The notes under the pieces: generated by a model
The model's input: the letters and a program-made list of their open reading frames with translations, nothing else
Told to the model about the DNA's origin: nothing
Database searches by the model: none
Position numbers and translations under genes: made by a program
Origin: Planctomycetota bacterium
GTDB lineage: Bacteria; Planctomycetota; Phycisphaerae; SM23-33
DNA length: 59,184 nucleotides
Reading direction: 5' to 3'
Assembly (NCBI GenBank): GCA_022705325.1
Contig: JAKJER010000039.1
Coordinates: forward strand, 1-59,184
Part shown: positions 33,381-42,213 of the stretch, piece by piece
How positions within the stretch are numbered: the first letter of the stretch is position 1
How the letters are laid out: each line of letters starts with the position of its first letter

Positions 33381-34706
33381 CTACACCGTCCACGGGCTGC
33401 GCATGGTCCGGCCGAGCATCCGGTCGGCCTGCGGGTCGTTGACGAAGCATTCCTTGGCGGGGTCCCAGTTCAAGTCGCGCCCCAGTCGCATCGCGATGTT
33501 GCCCAGGTGCGCGATGGTGATTGAACGGTGGGCCACCTCGACCGGCGCGACGGTGGGGCCCCGCGACAGCACGCAGTCGATGAAGTTGCGGAAGTGGTTG
33601 CTCGACTCGTACAGGTGGATCTCGCCGGGGGTGATGGCCGACTGGAGCAGCTCCTTCGGCTGGGCGTCGTGCCGGCCGCGATTGGCCCAGACCCAGCCGT
33701 CGGTCCCCTCGAACGTGACCCCGCCCCGCTCGCGGTCGGAAACGATCATCTTCACGCCGTTGGCGTAGACGGCCTCGAAGTAGTAGGAGGTCGCGGTGTT
33801 GTACACCGGATGGTCGGCCCACTCCGCGCGGGCGTTCTGGATCTTGACCGGGCCGGTGAGTTCCGTGCCCATGCCCCACTGGGCGCAGTCGGGATGGTGC
33901 CCGCCCCAGTCGGTGAGCTGCCCGCCGGAGTAGTCGAGCACCCAGCGGAAGTTGACGCCCACGCGGGCGGGGCAGTAGGGCGCCCACGGGGCCGGGCCCA
34001 GCCAACGCTCGTAGTTGAAGCCGTCGGGCGGGGCGGCCGACTCGCACTGCGAGGCCGTCCTGCCGTAGTCGGGCACGCCGCTCGGCAGGCCGCAGCGGAC
34101 GGTGTGCAGCTTGCCGATGCGACCGTTGAGCACCAGCTCCGCGGCGCGGCGGAAGTTGCGGTCGCTGCGCTGCTGGCTGCCGCACTGGAACACCCGCTGA
34201 TAGCGGGTCACCGCCTCCACCATCGCCCGCCCCTCGCGAATGGTCAGCGAGAGCGGCTTCTGGCAGTAGATGTCCTTGCCGGCCCGGGCGGCCGCCACCG
34301 TCAACAGGGCGTGCCAGTGGTCGGGCACGGCGATCTCGACGGCGTCGATGTCGGATCGCCCCAGCACGTCCTCGAACAGTTCGTAGGCGGCGCAGCCCTT
34401 GTATGTGCCGGAGGGGGCTTCCTTGGCGTAGTGCTCGTCGACGATCTTCCGCGCGACCTCCCGCCCGCGGACCGTTCCGCTCCAGTACCCGCCCCCCTCG
34501 CGCATCACGTCGCAGACGGCCACCACCTGCACGCGGGAGTCCTGGAGGAACCCGCGCAGATCGTTGGTGCCCTGGTTGCCCACGCCGATGGAGGCCATGG
34601 TCACCCGGTTGCTCGGCGCCTCGGCGCCGAAGACGGTGGAGGGAACGATGGCCGGCAAGGCGGCTGCGGCCGAGGTCTTCAGGAACGTGCGACGGTCGAG
34701 CTTCAT
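33381..34706 (-). CDS. Gfo/Idh/MocA-family oxidoreductase, Tat-exported
   Basis: 441 residues; GGAG before ATG 34706. Twin-arginine signal MKLDRRTFLKTSAAAALPAI. The Rossmann part MASIGVGNQGTNDLRGF has a slightly changed GxGxxG. EIAVPDHWHALLTVAAARAGKDIYCQKPLSLTIREG (in parts) is the EKP-type motif with QKP in place of EKP. The C-terminal domain has DWGGHHPDCAQWGMG. The cofactor is probably bound before export. Relatives act on sugars or inositols. It is downstream of proB (52 bases), perhaps as an add-on. Confidence 0.8.
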   Translation of the reverse strand: MKLDRRTFLKTSAAAALPAIVPSTVFGAEAPSNRVTMASIGVGNQGTNDLRGFLQDSRVQVVAVCDVMREGGGYWSGTVRGREVARKIVDEHYAKEAPSGTYKGCAAYELFEDVLGRSDIDAVEIAVPDHWHALLTVAAARAGKDIYCQKPLSLTIREGRAMVEAVTRYQRVFQCGSQQRSDRNFRRAAELVLNGRIGKLHTVRCGLPSGVPDYGRTASQCESAAPPDGFNYERWLGPAPWAPYCPARVGVNFRWVLDYSGGQLTDWGGHHPDCAQWGMGTELTGPVKIQNARAEWADHPVYNTATSYYFEAVYANGVKMIVSDRERGGVTFEGTDGWVWANRGRHDAQPKELLQSAITPGEIHLYESSNHFRNFIDCVLSRGPTVAPVEVAHRSITIAHLGNIAMRLGRDLNWDPAKECFVNDPQADRMLGRTMRSPWTV

Positions 34707-34758
34707 GAGCGACTCCAGATGGTCCAGGTGTATCAGACGACTCTGCGGACTAAACGAA

Positions 34759-35874
34759 TCACACCAGCGTCATATTGTTTCGGTGAACGACTTCGTCGTA
34801 GGGCTTGTCGCCGAGGACCTTGGCGATCTGCGAGGTTCGCAGGCCTTTGATGCGGTCGAGCTGCTGGGAGGAATAGTTGGTCAGCCCGCGGGCGATCTGG
34901 CGTCCGGCCAGGTTCAGGATGCTGACGGTGGCGCCCTTGGGGAACGAGCCGTGGATGGCGACGACGCCGGAGGGCAGGAGGCTCTTGCCGCCCTGCGCGA
35001 TGGCCTTGGCCGCGCCCTCGTCGACCATGACCTTTCCGGCGGGCCGGCTGGCCTGCCCGATCCAGCGCCGGCGGCTGGACATCTTGCGATGGGCGGGGAC
35101 GAAGACGGTGCCGAGCCGCTGTCCGTCCAGCAGGCGGATCAGGACGTCGTGCTCGCGGGCCTTGGCGATGACGGCGACCTCGCCCGCGCGGACGACCAGG
35201 GCCGCGGCGGAGATCTTCGAGCCCATCCCGCCGGAGCCCAGCTTGCTCCGCTGGGCGGTGGCCAGGGCCAGGGCGGACTCGTCGACCTGCTCGATGACGT
35301 CCATGAGCTTCCCGTCCTTGAGCACTCCGTCGACGTTGGTCAGCAGGACCAGCAGGTTGGCGGCCAGCAGGTTGGTCACGTGCGCGGAGATCATGTCGTT
35401 GTCGCCGAAGCGGATCTCGTCGACGGCGACGGCGTCGTTCTCGTTCAGGATGGGCAGCGCGCCGACTTCCTCCAGGGCCTGGAGGGTGTTGCGGATGTTG
35501 AGGTAGCGGGTGCGGTCCTCGAAATCGTCGCGGGTGACCAGCACCTGGGCGACCTTCACGCCGTGGCGGGCGAAGGCGTCATGGAAGACGCGCATGAGCT
35601 GGCCCTGCCCGACGGCGGCGGTGGCCTGGAGCAGGGGCATGGTCTTGGGGCGCCCGGGCAGGTCGAGTTCGGCCATGCCCGCCCCGATGGCGCCGCTGGC
35701 CACCAGGGTCAGCGAGAGTCCCCGGGCCATCAGGCGGGCGATCTGGTCGGCCAGGCGGGCGATGATGGCGTGGTCCAGCCGCCCGTGCTCGTCGGTCAGG
35801 GAGTTGGTGCCGACCTTGACGACGATCCGCCTGGCCTGCGGGATGACCTGCTCTCGCACGTACCTGTCGGGCAT
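34759..35874 (-). CDS. proB: Glutamate 5-kinase
   Basis: 371 residues, full length. The amino-acid kinase domain (about 1-265) has RRIVVKVGTNSLTDEHG, LVASGAIGAGMAELD, PILNENDAVAVDEIRFGDND and GSGGMGSKISAA. The C-terminal PUA domain (about 280-365) has GKVMVDEGAAKAI and SLLPSGVVAIHG. It phosphorylates glutamate in the first step of proline synthesis and is normally inhibited by proline. AAAGGAA precedes the ATG, which lies 13 bases after the waaA stop, so the two share a transcript. proA is not adjacent. Confidence 0.92.
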   Translation of the reverse strand: MPDRYVREQVIPQARRIVVKVGTNSLTDEHGRLDHAIIARLADQIARLMARGLSLTLVASGAIGAGMAELDLPGRPKTMPLLQATAAVGQGQLMRVFHDAFARHGVKVAQVLVTRDDFEDRTRYLNIRNTLQALEEVGALPILNENDAVAVDEIRFGDNDMISAHVTNLLAANLLVLLTNVDGVLKDGKLMDVIEQVDESALALATAQRSKLGSGGMGSKISAAALVVRAGEVAVIAKAREHDVLIRLLDGQRLGTVFVPAHRKMSSRRRWIGQASRPAGKVMVDEGAAKAIAQGGKSLLPSGVVAIHGSFPKGATVSILNLAGRQIARGLTNYSSQQLDRIKGLRTSQIAKVLGDKPYDEVVHRNNMTLV

Positions 35875-35887
35875 GAACGCGGTTCCT

Positions 35888-37225
35888 TTACTGGTGGAGT
35901 TTGTCCAGCGCGATCTCGCCGGGGCGGCGGGCGGGCTCGCGGTCGAGCAGATGGCAGATCAGCTCGACGTTGCGGCGGGTGGCGCCCTGCTGGGAACGGA
36001 CGTACTGCTGGGCGGTGGCGCCGGCCTGGCGGGCGGAGTCGCCCTCGCTCAGCCAGGCCTCCAGTTGCCGGCCCAGGGCGTCGGCGTCGGCGACGCGGGA
36101 GCAGCCGTGGGCGGCGAGGGCCTCGGCCTGCGGGAAGTTGAACGTGTGCGGCCCGAACGCGGTGGCCTTGCCCAGCGCGGCAGCCTCGATCATGTCCGAC
36201 CCGCCCTGGGGCAGGAGGCTGCGCCCGACAAAGACGGCGTGGGCCAGGCTGTAGAACTTGCGCAGCTCTCCCATGGTGTCGCCCAGGAGGACGGGCCGGC
36301 CCTTGACCGGCTCGCGCACGCCGTCCGGGCGCTGGCTGCGGCGCAGCAGCTCGCAGCCGGACGAGACGATCAGCCGGGCGACCTCGTCGAACCGCTCGGG
36401 CTTGCGCGGGACGATGGCCAGGCGGAGGCCCGGGTGACGGGCCCGCAGGCCGCCGAAGACATCCAGGATCAGTTTCTCCTCGCCCGGCCCGGTCCCGCCG
36501 GCGACCAGGAGCGGCTCGCCCTTGCCCATGCCCATGGCGGCGGCCAGCTCGTCCTGCCCCTCGATTCGGTCGGCGATCTGGGCGGTGTCGAACTTCATCA
36601 TCCCGGTCAGGTGGATCTTGTCCGGATGGACGCCCAGGCGAAGGAATCGCTCGGCGTAGATCTCGTCCTGGACGCCGATGGCCGTGAGGCGGTTGAACAG
36701 CCACCCGGCCAGCGGGCCGAGCTTCCTGTAGCGCGGGTAGCCCTTGTCGGCGGACAGGCGGGCGTTGACGACGACGGTGGGGATGTTGCGCGACCGGCAG
36801 GAGGCCAGGAAATTGGGCCAGACCTCGCCCTCCATGAGGACGACCAGGGAGGGCCTCATGCGGTGAAGGGCCCGCGCAACGGCCCAGGAGAAGTCCAGGG
36901 GCCAGTGAAAGATGGCGTGGTCGGGCGCGAAGAGCTTGCGGGCGGCGGCGATGCCGGTGTCGGTGGTGGAGGAGACGACCACGCGGTAGTCGGGAAGCTG
37001 GCGGTGGAGTTCCTCGACCAGTTGCCGGGCGGCGTTGACCTCGCCCAGGCTGACGGCGTGGATCCAGATCACCGGCTGGAGCCCGTAGCGGATGGGGGCG
37101 GCGCCCAGTCGCTGGCTGATTCCCTGGCGGTATCGGCCGTGCCGGATCATCCGGTACAGCCAGAACGGGCTGCTGACCAGCAGCCCGGACGCGTACGCGA
37201 TATCGAGAAAAAAGCGATCAATCAT
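35888..37225 (-). CDS. waaA: 3-deoxy-D-manno-octulosonic acid (Kdo) transferase
   Basis: 445 residues from ATG 37225. An N-terminal membrane anchor (AYASGLLVSSPFWLYRM) is followed by the first GT-B half with IWIHAVSLGEVNAARQLVEEL, ISTT-like VVSSTTDTGIAAAR and FLMEGEVWPNF-type LMEGEVWPNFLASC. The second half has VAGGTGPGEEKLILDVF, RKPERF and GRSLLPQGGSDMIEAAALGK. It attaches Kdo to lipid A in the inner membrane, so the cell makes an LPS-type outer leaflet. A longer frame from 38308 is only antisense to the DUF502 gene. It is read from a promoter that leaves almost no leader. Confidence 0.9.
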   Translation of the reverse strand: MIDRFFLDIAYASGLLVSSPFWLYRMIRHGRYRQGISQRLGAAPIRYGLQPVIWIHAVSLGEVNAARQLVEELHRQLPDYRVVVSSTTDTGIAAARKLFAPDHAIFHWPLDFSWAVARALHRMRPSLVVLMEGEVWPNFLASCRSRNIPTVVVNARLSADKGYPRYRKLGPLAGWLFNRLTAIGVQDEIYAERFLRLGVHPDKIHLTGMMKFDTAQIADRIEGQDELAAAMGMGKGEPLLVAGGTGPGEEKLILDVFGGLRARHPGLRLAIVPRKPERFDEVARLIVSSGCELLRRSQRPDGVREPVKGRPVLLGDTMGELRKFYSLAHAVFVGRSLLPQGGSDMIEAAALGKATAFGPHTFNFPQAEALAAHGCSRVADADALGRQLEAWLSEGDSARQAGATAQQYVRSQQGATRRNVELICHLLDREPARRPGEIALDKLHQ

Positions 37226-37231
37226 AATGAC

Positions 37232-37259
37232 AGTATAATTGGCCCGGGGCGGTTGACAA
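37232..37259 (-). promoter_or_regulatory. Candidate promoter of waaA-proB, leaderless start
   Basis: On the minus strand: TTGTCA (37259-37254), 16 bases, TATACT (37237-37232). Transcription seven bases further would start at the ATG itself (37225), and no Shine-Dalgarno lies before it, so the mRNA is probably leaderless. Confidence 0.55.
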
Positions 37260-37328
37260 GTTGGCAGTTGTAAATGCAGGCAGACCAATCGGCCGATCAA
37301 GATACGGAACCCTTGTGCGGGTATCGGC

Positions 37329-37357
37329 TTGACGGGGAGCAAGAGGGGGGCTAGGAT
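37329..37357 (+). promoter_or_regulatory. Candidate promoter of the DUF502-hpf-pts-rne unit
   Basis: TTGACG (37329-37334), 17 bases, TAGGAT (37352-37357). The leader to GTG 37526 would be about 160 bases. It diverges from the waaA promoter 70 bases away. Confidence 0.55.
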
Positions 37358-37525
37358 TGTGCGGCGTGCAGGCGGTGCACTGGGTTGGCCCGCCGTGCCG
37401 CCACCCGCCCGCGTATGCGGGGCGGGGAGTCTGGATAAGTCAAGAGAAGTCAACAGGTTGTGCCGAGACGATACGCCGGGGGGCGCCGTCGATCGTCCCG
37501 GGTCGGGACGAGGCGGGAGCCGGAA

Positions 37526-38350
37526 GTGTCGAAAGGTTTTATCAGCGATTTTAAGCGATTCTTTCTTCGCGGCCTGACGGCGGTGCTGCCGACGCTGCTG
37601 ACGCTGGCGATCATTGTTTGGGTGCTGACGATGATCCAGAGCCACGTGGGCGAGCACGTGAACGCCGGCGCGCAGTGGGTGGTGGTGCAGTACCGGGGGA
37701 TCATCCTTCGCGATCACCCACGTCCCGCCGACGAGAACGAATGGTGGCGCCCGATCGTCGGCAGCGACCGCGATTGGGACGTGGTCAAGGGAATTCCCGG
37801 GAAGCCCGGTTACTGGGACCGCTACAATCTCCACTGGGTGGGGTTCATCCTGGCGTTTGTGGCGGTGTACATCTTCGGGCGGTTTGTGGCCAGTTTCCTG
37901 GGGCGCAACATCTGGCGCCTGGTGGAATACGCCATCCTGCGGCTGCCCGTGGTCAAGGGCATCTACCCGTATGTCAAGCAGGTGACGGATTTTCTGTTTT
38001 CCGAGCAGAAGCTGACGTTTTCCCGGGTGGTGGCGGTGGAGTACCCCCGGAAGGGGATCTGGTCGCTGGGGTTGGTGACGGGCCCCGGGTTGCGGTCGGT
38101 TCACGCGGCCACCGGGGCGGACCTGTTGCTGGTGTTCGTTCCTTCGAGTCCGACGCCGGTGACCGGCTACACGATCATGGTTCGGCGGGACGAGGTGATC
38201 GACCTGCCGCTGAGCATCGACGAGGCGATCCGGCTGCTGGTCAGCGGGGGCGTGATTGTGCCCCTGCCCGAACAGCCCAGCACCCGGGAGGTCGAACAGG
38301 CCAGGCAAGGCGCGTTCGTTTCACTGCCAGGTAAGGAGACAGCAGAGTGA
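37526..38350 (+). CDS. DUF502 inner-membrane protein
   Basis: 274 residues from GTG 37526 with GGGAG upstream; the in-frame ATG at 37460 adds a basic stretch. Two membrane helices are visible: GLTAVLPTLLTLAIIVWVL and WVGFILAFVAVYIFGRFVAS. PVVKGIYPYVKQVTDFLF and VVAVEYPRKGIWSLGLVTG are DUF502 hallmarks, as is VFVPSSPTPVTGYTIMV. Function unknown across the family. Its TGA overlaps the hpf start (GTGA). It heads a unit of regulatory and RNA genes. Confidence 0.85.
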   Translation: MSKGFISDFKRFFLRGLTAVLPTLLTLAIIVWVLTMIQSHVGEHVNAGAQWVVVQYRGIILRDHPRPADENEWWRPIVGSDRDWDVVKGIPGKPGYWDRYNLHWVGFILAFVAVYIFGRFVASFLGRNIWRLVEYAILRLPVVKGIYPYVKQVTDFLFSEQKLTFSRVVAVEYPRKGIWSLGLVTGPGLRSVHAATGADLLLVFVPSSPTPVTGYTIMVRRDEVIDLPLSIDEAIRLLVSGGVIVPLPEQPSTREVEQARQGAFVSLPGKETAE

Positions 38351-38676
38351 ATGTAACGGTGAAAAGTCCCCACATGGAGGTGACCGATTCCATCCGCGAG
38401 TTCGTGGAGGGGAAGGTTGCCAAGTTGCCGAAGTACTATGACATGATCCAGTCGGTGGACGTGATCCTGGACATGGAGGCCGACCAGGCGGTGGTGGAGA
38501 TCGTCGTCTCCGCCAAGCGGCGCAACACGTTTGTCGCCACGCACCGGGCGGAGGACCTGTACGCCAGCGTGGACCAGTGCCTGCACAAGATCACCGAGCA
38601 GCTTCGGCGGCATAAGGATCGCGTGCGGGACCGCCAGGGCCCCTCCCACAGCGAACTCTCCGGCGGGGGGCTGTAA
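38347..38676 (+). CDS. hpf: Ribosome hibernation promoting factor (HPF/YfiA family, short type)
   Basis: 109 residues from GTG 38347, with GGAGA upstream and a GTGA overlap with DUF502. NVTVKSPHMEVTDSIREFVEGKV and AEDLYASVDQCLHKITEQLRRHKDRV match the conserved S30Ae fold. It binds the 30S decoding region and stabilises idle ribosomes. Short form, without the C-terminal dimerisation domain of long HPF. In proteobacteria hpf sits beside ptsN, and the same adjacency holds here. Confidence 0.9.
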   Translation: MNVTVKSPHMEVTDSIREFVEGKVAKLPKYYDMIQSVDVILDMEADQAVVEIVVSAKRRNTFVATHRAEDLYASVDQCLHKITEQLRRHKDRVRDRQGPSHSELSGGGL

Positions 38677-38815
38677 CGGCGACCGGGGCGCCCGGGAAAT
38701 CTTTCTGGCAAGGCGGGGCGGAAGTGGATAGACTATCCGCTCACGATCCGTGTCGGGCAGGCCGGTGGACCCCGGCCAAACGGGACGGTTCTATTTTGCA
38801 GGAGCAAAACACGAT

Positions 38816-39283
38816 ATGAGACTGTCGGACATCATCGTCACCGAGGCGATTGTCCCGGAGTTGCAGGCAAAGACCCGCGACGAGGCGATCCACGAGTTGG
38901 TGGAGGCGTTGGCCGAGGCCGGCGCCATCCCCCGCAAGAGCACCAAGGACATAGCCAAGGCCGTGCTGGCCCGTGAAGCCCAGGCGACCACGGGGATCGG
39001 CAAGGGAGTGGCCCTGCCCCACACCAAGGTCAAGGGCATCAAGCAGCCGGTGGCCACCATCGGGCGGTCCAGCGAGGGCATCGATTTCGGCGCGCTGGAC
39101 TCCAAGCCGGTGTATTCGGTCATCCTGCTGCTGTCGAGCCCGGACAACCCGGACGAGCACCTCCAGGCGATGGAGGCGATTTTCAAGCACGTCCAGCGGG
39201 ACATCTTCCGCAAGTTCCTGCGTCAGAGCGAGACGCGAGAGGCGATCTGGGACCTGATCCAGGAAGCGGACGAGTTGGGATAG
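38816..39283 (+). CDS. PTS EIIA protein, fructose/nitrogen (PtsN) type
   Basis: 155 residues from ATG 38816 (AGGAG upstream; the frame opens further up, at 38750, but without a site). The active histidine is His69 in GIGKGVALPHTKVKG. ESREAIWDLI-type SETREAIWDLIQEADELG closes the domain. It accepts phosphate from HPr. No EIIB or EIIC is encoded nearby, so this EIIA probably signals rather than transports. It lies between hpf and ptsH. Confidence 0.85.
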   Translation: MRLSDIIVTEAIVPELQAKTRDEAIHELVEALAEAGAIPRKSTKDIAKAVLAREAQATTGIGKGVALPHTKVKGIKQPVATIGRSSEGIDFGALDSKPVYSVILLLSSPDNPDEHLQAMEAIFKHVQRDIFRKFLRQSETREAIWDLIQEADELG

Positions 39284-39329
39284 CACAGGGGGACCCGCGG
39301 CGGATCGCGGGAGCAGTCGAGACAGGGTA

Positions 39330-39635
39330 TTGGCTACGGCACAACGAGAAGTGAAGATTGTCAACCGCTACGGCCTGCACGCCAGGCCAGCGATGCAGTT
39401 GGTGGAACTGGCCAACGGCTTTTCCAGCAAGGTCGAGATCACCAACAGCTCGCTGACGGTCGACGCCAAGAGCATCATGTCGGTGATGCGCCTGGGGGCG
39501 GCGCAGGGCATCGTGCTCACGATCCGCGCCGAGGGGGACGACGCCGAGCAGGCGGTAGCCGCTCTGGCCAAGCTGGTCGAAGACGGGTTCGGCGAGATGG
39601 AGGGCGACGCCAACGTCGTCAGCCTGGGCGAGTGA
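39330..39635 (+). CDS. ptsH: Phosphocarrier protein HPr
   Basis: 101 residues. TTG start at 39330, with ACAGGG upstream. The phosphorylated His17 lies in NRYGLHARPAM. Ser48 in VDAKSIMSVMRLGA is the position modified by HPr kinase in other bacteria; no kinase gene is in the window. It passes phosphate from EI to EIIA. 46 bases separate it from the EIIA gene and about 100 from ptsI. Confidence 0.92.
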   Translation: MATAQREVKIVNRYGLHARPAMQLVELANGFSSKVEITNSSLTVDAKSIMSVMRLGAAQGIVLTIRAEGDDAEQAVAALAKLVEDGFGEMEGDANVVSLGE

Positions 39636-39734
39636 GTTCGTTCCGGGCCCGGCGAGACTGGAGGCGCTCAGACTCGCCCCCGGACAGAAGCATGACGGCA
39701 CGGGCCCATCCGCCCGTGCCTCGGATAGTCGAAG

Positions 39735-41480
39735 ATGAAGATCAAAAAAGGTATCGGCGCGTCGCCCGGCGTGGCGATCGCACCGGCCGTCGTGGTCGAC
39801 ACCGAGGAATTCGATATTCCCGAGCGCCACGTACCGGTGGACCACGCCCAGGCTGAGCTTGCGCGCCTGCGGAAGGCCATCGGCGTCTCCAAGAAGGAGA
39901 TTCTCGACCTCCGCAAGCGCAGCGCCGACCGCATCGGCAAAGAGATCGCCTCCATCTTCGACTTCCACCTGGGCCTGCTGGAGGACGAGGCCCTGGTCAA
40001 GAAGTTCTCCGACACCATTCTCGGCGGGCACGTGACGGCCGAGTACGCCGTCGCCACCGTCCTGCGGGGCTTCGCCAAGGAGTTCCAGGCGATGCCGACG
40101 CAGTACCTGGCCGAGCGGGTCAAGGACGTCTATGACATCGAGAAGCGGCTGCTGCGGAACCTCATCGGGCAGCGGCGCCACAGCCTGGCCCACCTGACGC
40201 GGGACGTGAACCTGCTGGCCCACGACCTGACGCCCAGCCAGGCGGCCGGCATGGACCGCGAGCACGTGCTGGGCCTGGCCATCGACGCCGGCGGGCTGAC
40301 CAGCCACACCACCATCGTCGCCCGGGCGTTGGGCATCCCCGCGGTCGTGGGCCTCAACGACGTGGCGGCCGAGGTCGCCAGCGGCGACCTGGTCATCATC
40401 GACGGCAACCGGGGCGTCGTGGTCATCGGCCCCGATCCCCAGACCATCGAGGGCTATCGAAAGTTCGCCGCCAAGCAGGTGGAGTTCATCCACAGCCTGG
40501 ACAAGCTCCGCGACCTGCCCGCCGTGACCCGCGACGGGCACGAGGTGACCCTTCTGGGCAACGTCGAGTTCCCCGACGAGGCCGAGAACGTCCTGGACAA
40601 GGGCGGCAGCGGGGTCGGGCTTTACCGCACCGAGTTCCTCTTCCTGGGCAGCGACACCGAGCCGTCCGAGGACGACCAGTACAAGGCCTACCGCCGCGTG
40701 CTGGATATCTGCGGCGACAGGCCGGTGGTGATCCGCACCTTCGACCTCGGGGCCGACAAGTACACCCAGTCGCGCCAACGCACCCCGGAGCGCAACCCGA
40801 TGCTCGGCTGCCGGTCGATCCGCTACTGCCTCCAGAACCTCGCCATGTTCAAGAGGCAGGTCAGGGCGATCCTGCGGGCCAGCGTGAACACCCAGGCCTC
40901 GCTGCTGTTCCCGCTGATCGCCAGCCTCAGCGAGCTGCGCCAGGCCAAGACCGTCGTCCGCGACGTCATCGAGGACCTGGAAGAGGAGGAGATCGAGCAT
41001 CGCAGCGACATCCCCATCGGCATGATGGTGGAGACGCCGGCGGCCGCCCTCCAGTGCGACGCGTTCGCCCAGGAGGTGGACTACTTCTCGATCGGCACCA
41101 ACGACCTGGTGCAGTACACCCTGGCCGTGGACCGGGGCAACGAGAAAGTCGCCTCGATGTACACCATGACCAACCCGGCGGTGCTGAGACTGATCAAGGA
41201 GATCGTCCGGGCCGGGCAGCGGTTCGACATCCCGGTCAGCATGTGCGGCGAGATGGCGGGCGACCCTCAGTACACGCTGTTGCTGCTGGGGCTGGGGCTG
41301 CGGATCTTCTCCTGCAGCCCGCCGGCCATCCCCGAGATCAAGAAAATGGTGCGCTCGGTCACCCTGGAACAGGCGATGATGGTCGCCCGGCGGGTGATGA
41401 GCTTCGATACAGAGAAGGAAGTGACCAACTTCCTCCGCGTGGAGACTCGGAAGATTCTTCCCGAGGCTTACGCGGATTGA
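39735..41480 (+). CDS. ptsI: PTS enzyme I (phosphoenolpyruvate-protein phosphotransferase)
   Basis: 581 residues, full length. N-terminal KKGIGASPGVAIAPAVV; active His191 in GGLTSHTTIVARALGIPAVVG. The PEP-binding barrel has GGSGVGLYRTEFLFLG, NPMLGCRSIRYCL, GMMVETPAAA, YFSIGTNDLVQYTLAVDRGN and the active Cys in VSMCGEMAGDP. It draws phosphate from PEP and passes it to HPr. No GAF domain, so this is the classic EI rather than EI-Ntr. Confidence 0.95.
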   Translation: MKIKKGIGASPGVAIAPAVVVDTEEFDIPERHVPVDHAQAELARLRKAIGVSKKEILDLRKRSADRIGKEIASIFDFHLGLLEDEALVKKFSDTILGGHVTAEYAVATVLRGFAKEFQAMPTQYLAERVKDVYDIEKRLLRNLIGQRRHSLAHLTRDVNLLAHDLTPSQAAGMDREHVLGLAIDAGGLTSHTTIVARALGIPAVVGLNDVAAEVASGDLVIIDGNRGVVVIGPDPQTIEGYRKFAAKQVEFIHSLDKLRDLPAVTRDGHEVTLLGNVEFPDEAENVLDKGGSGVGLYRTEFLFLGSDTEPSEDDQYKAYRRVLDICGDRPVVIRTFDLGADKYTQSRQRTPERNPMLGCRSIRYCLQNLAMFKRQVRAILRASVNTQASLLFPLIASLSELRQAKTVVRDVIEDLEEEEIEHRSDIPIGMMVETPAAALQCDAFAQEVDYFSIGTNDLVQYTLAVDRGNEKVASMYTMTNPAVLRLIKEIVRAGQRFDIPVSMCGEMAGDPQYTLLLLGLGLRIFSCSPPAIPEIKKMVRSVTLEQAMMVARRVMSFDTEKEVTNFLRVETRKILPEAYAD

Positions 41481-41571
41481 CCAGCAGGCTTGCGCCGCCG
41501 TCGGGGACACCAGGCCCGGCCGGCAAGGCGCCGTCCCGTGCGGGACGTACAACAGAAAGGCATCGCAGACT

Positions 41572-42213
41572 TTGTCCCAGCGCTGGGGAATCCGGTTTGC
41601 CATCCAGGGCGATCTGAGGTTCTTGTCCCATCATGACATGATGCGGCTGGCGGAACGCGCCGCCCGCCGGGCGGCCCTGCCGCTTCGCTACAGCCAGGGT
41701 TACAACCCCCGCCCCGTCCTGTCGCTCGCCTGCCCGCGCCCGGTCGGCGTGGCCAGCCGGGACGAGCTGCTGGTGTTGACCCTGGAGGAGGACATCGGCC
41801 CGCAGGACCTGCCGGCCCGCCTGAACCAGTGCTCGCCGCCGGGCATGCGCGTCCTGGAGGCCAGGCCCCTGGAGGGCAAGCCCCGCCTGGTGACACAGGA
41901 ATTCGAGCTTCCCCTGCGGGAGGAGGCGGCCGCCGCGGTCGCCGCCCGACTGGAGGAACTCACCGGCCAGGACCACTGGCCCGTCGAACGAATCACCAGC
42001 CCCAAACAGGGGCGCAAAGAGAAACAAGTACGGCCTGTCGATCTCAAACCGCTGATCGAGGATCTGCGTCTGGACCAGGGGGTCCTGCGCTGGCGCCTGC
42101 GGCCCCAGGGAGACCTGTGGGCCCGTCCGGGCGAAGTGCTGGCCCTGCTGGGGCTGGACGATCGCGTCGATCTGGCGCGGGTGGAGCGGACGGCCGTGGA
42201 GTACAAGACATGA
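41572..42213 (+). CDS. DUF2344 / TIGR03936-type protein (radical-SAM-linked)
   Basis: 213 residues from TTG 41572 with AAAGG upstream. WGIRFAIQGDLRFLSHHDMMRLAERAARRAALPLRYSQGYNPRP (in parts) is the DUF2344 signature. In many bacteria this domain is fused to or encoded beside a B12-binding radical SAM protein and next to rne/rng; here the radical SAM part is absent and rne follows with an ATGA overlap. Probably linked to RNA modification, but unproven. Confidence 0.8.
   Translation: MSQRWGIRFAIQGDLRFLSHHDMMRLAERAARRAALPLRYSQGYNPRPVLSLACPRPVGVASRDELLVLTLEEDIGPQDLPARLNQCSPPGMRVLEARPLEGKPRLVTQEFELPLREEAAAAVAARLEELTGQDHWPVERITSPKQGRKEKQVRPVDLKPLIEDLRLDQGVLRWRLRPQGDLWARPGEVLALLGLDDRVDLARVERTAVEYKT

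Noticed and set aside
35510..37273. Long plus-strand frame opposite waaA and proB
   Set aside because: Low-complexity Gly/Val/Ala/Gln-rich product without motifs; both opposing genes are certain.
37226..38308. N-terminal extension of the waaA frame to 806 codons
   Set aside because: The extra part is antisense to DUF502, whose motifs are clear, and WaaA has its normal N terminus at 37225.
41829..42209. Upstream extension of the rne frame
   Set aside because: It overlaps the DUF2344 gene entirely; the ATGA-coupled start at 42210 begins the known RNase E/G N terminus.
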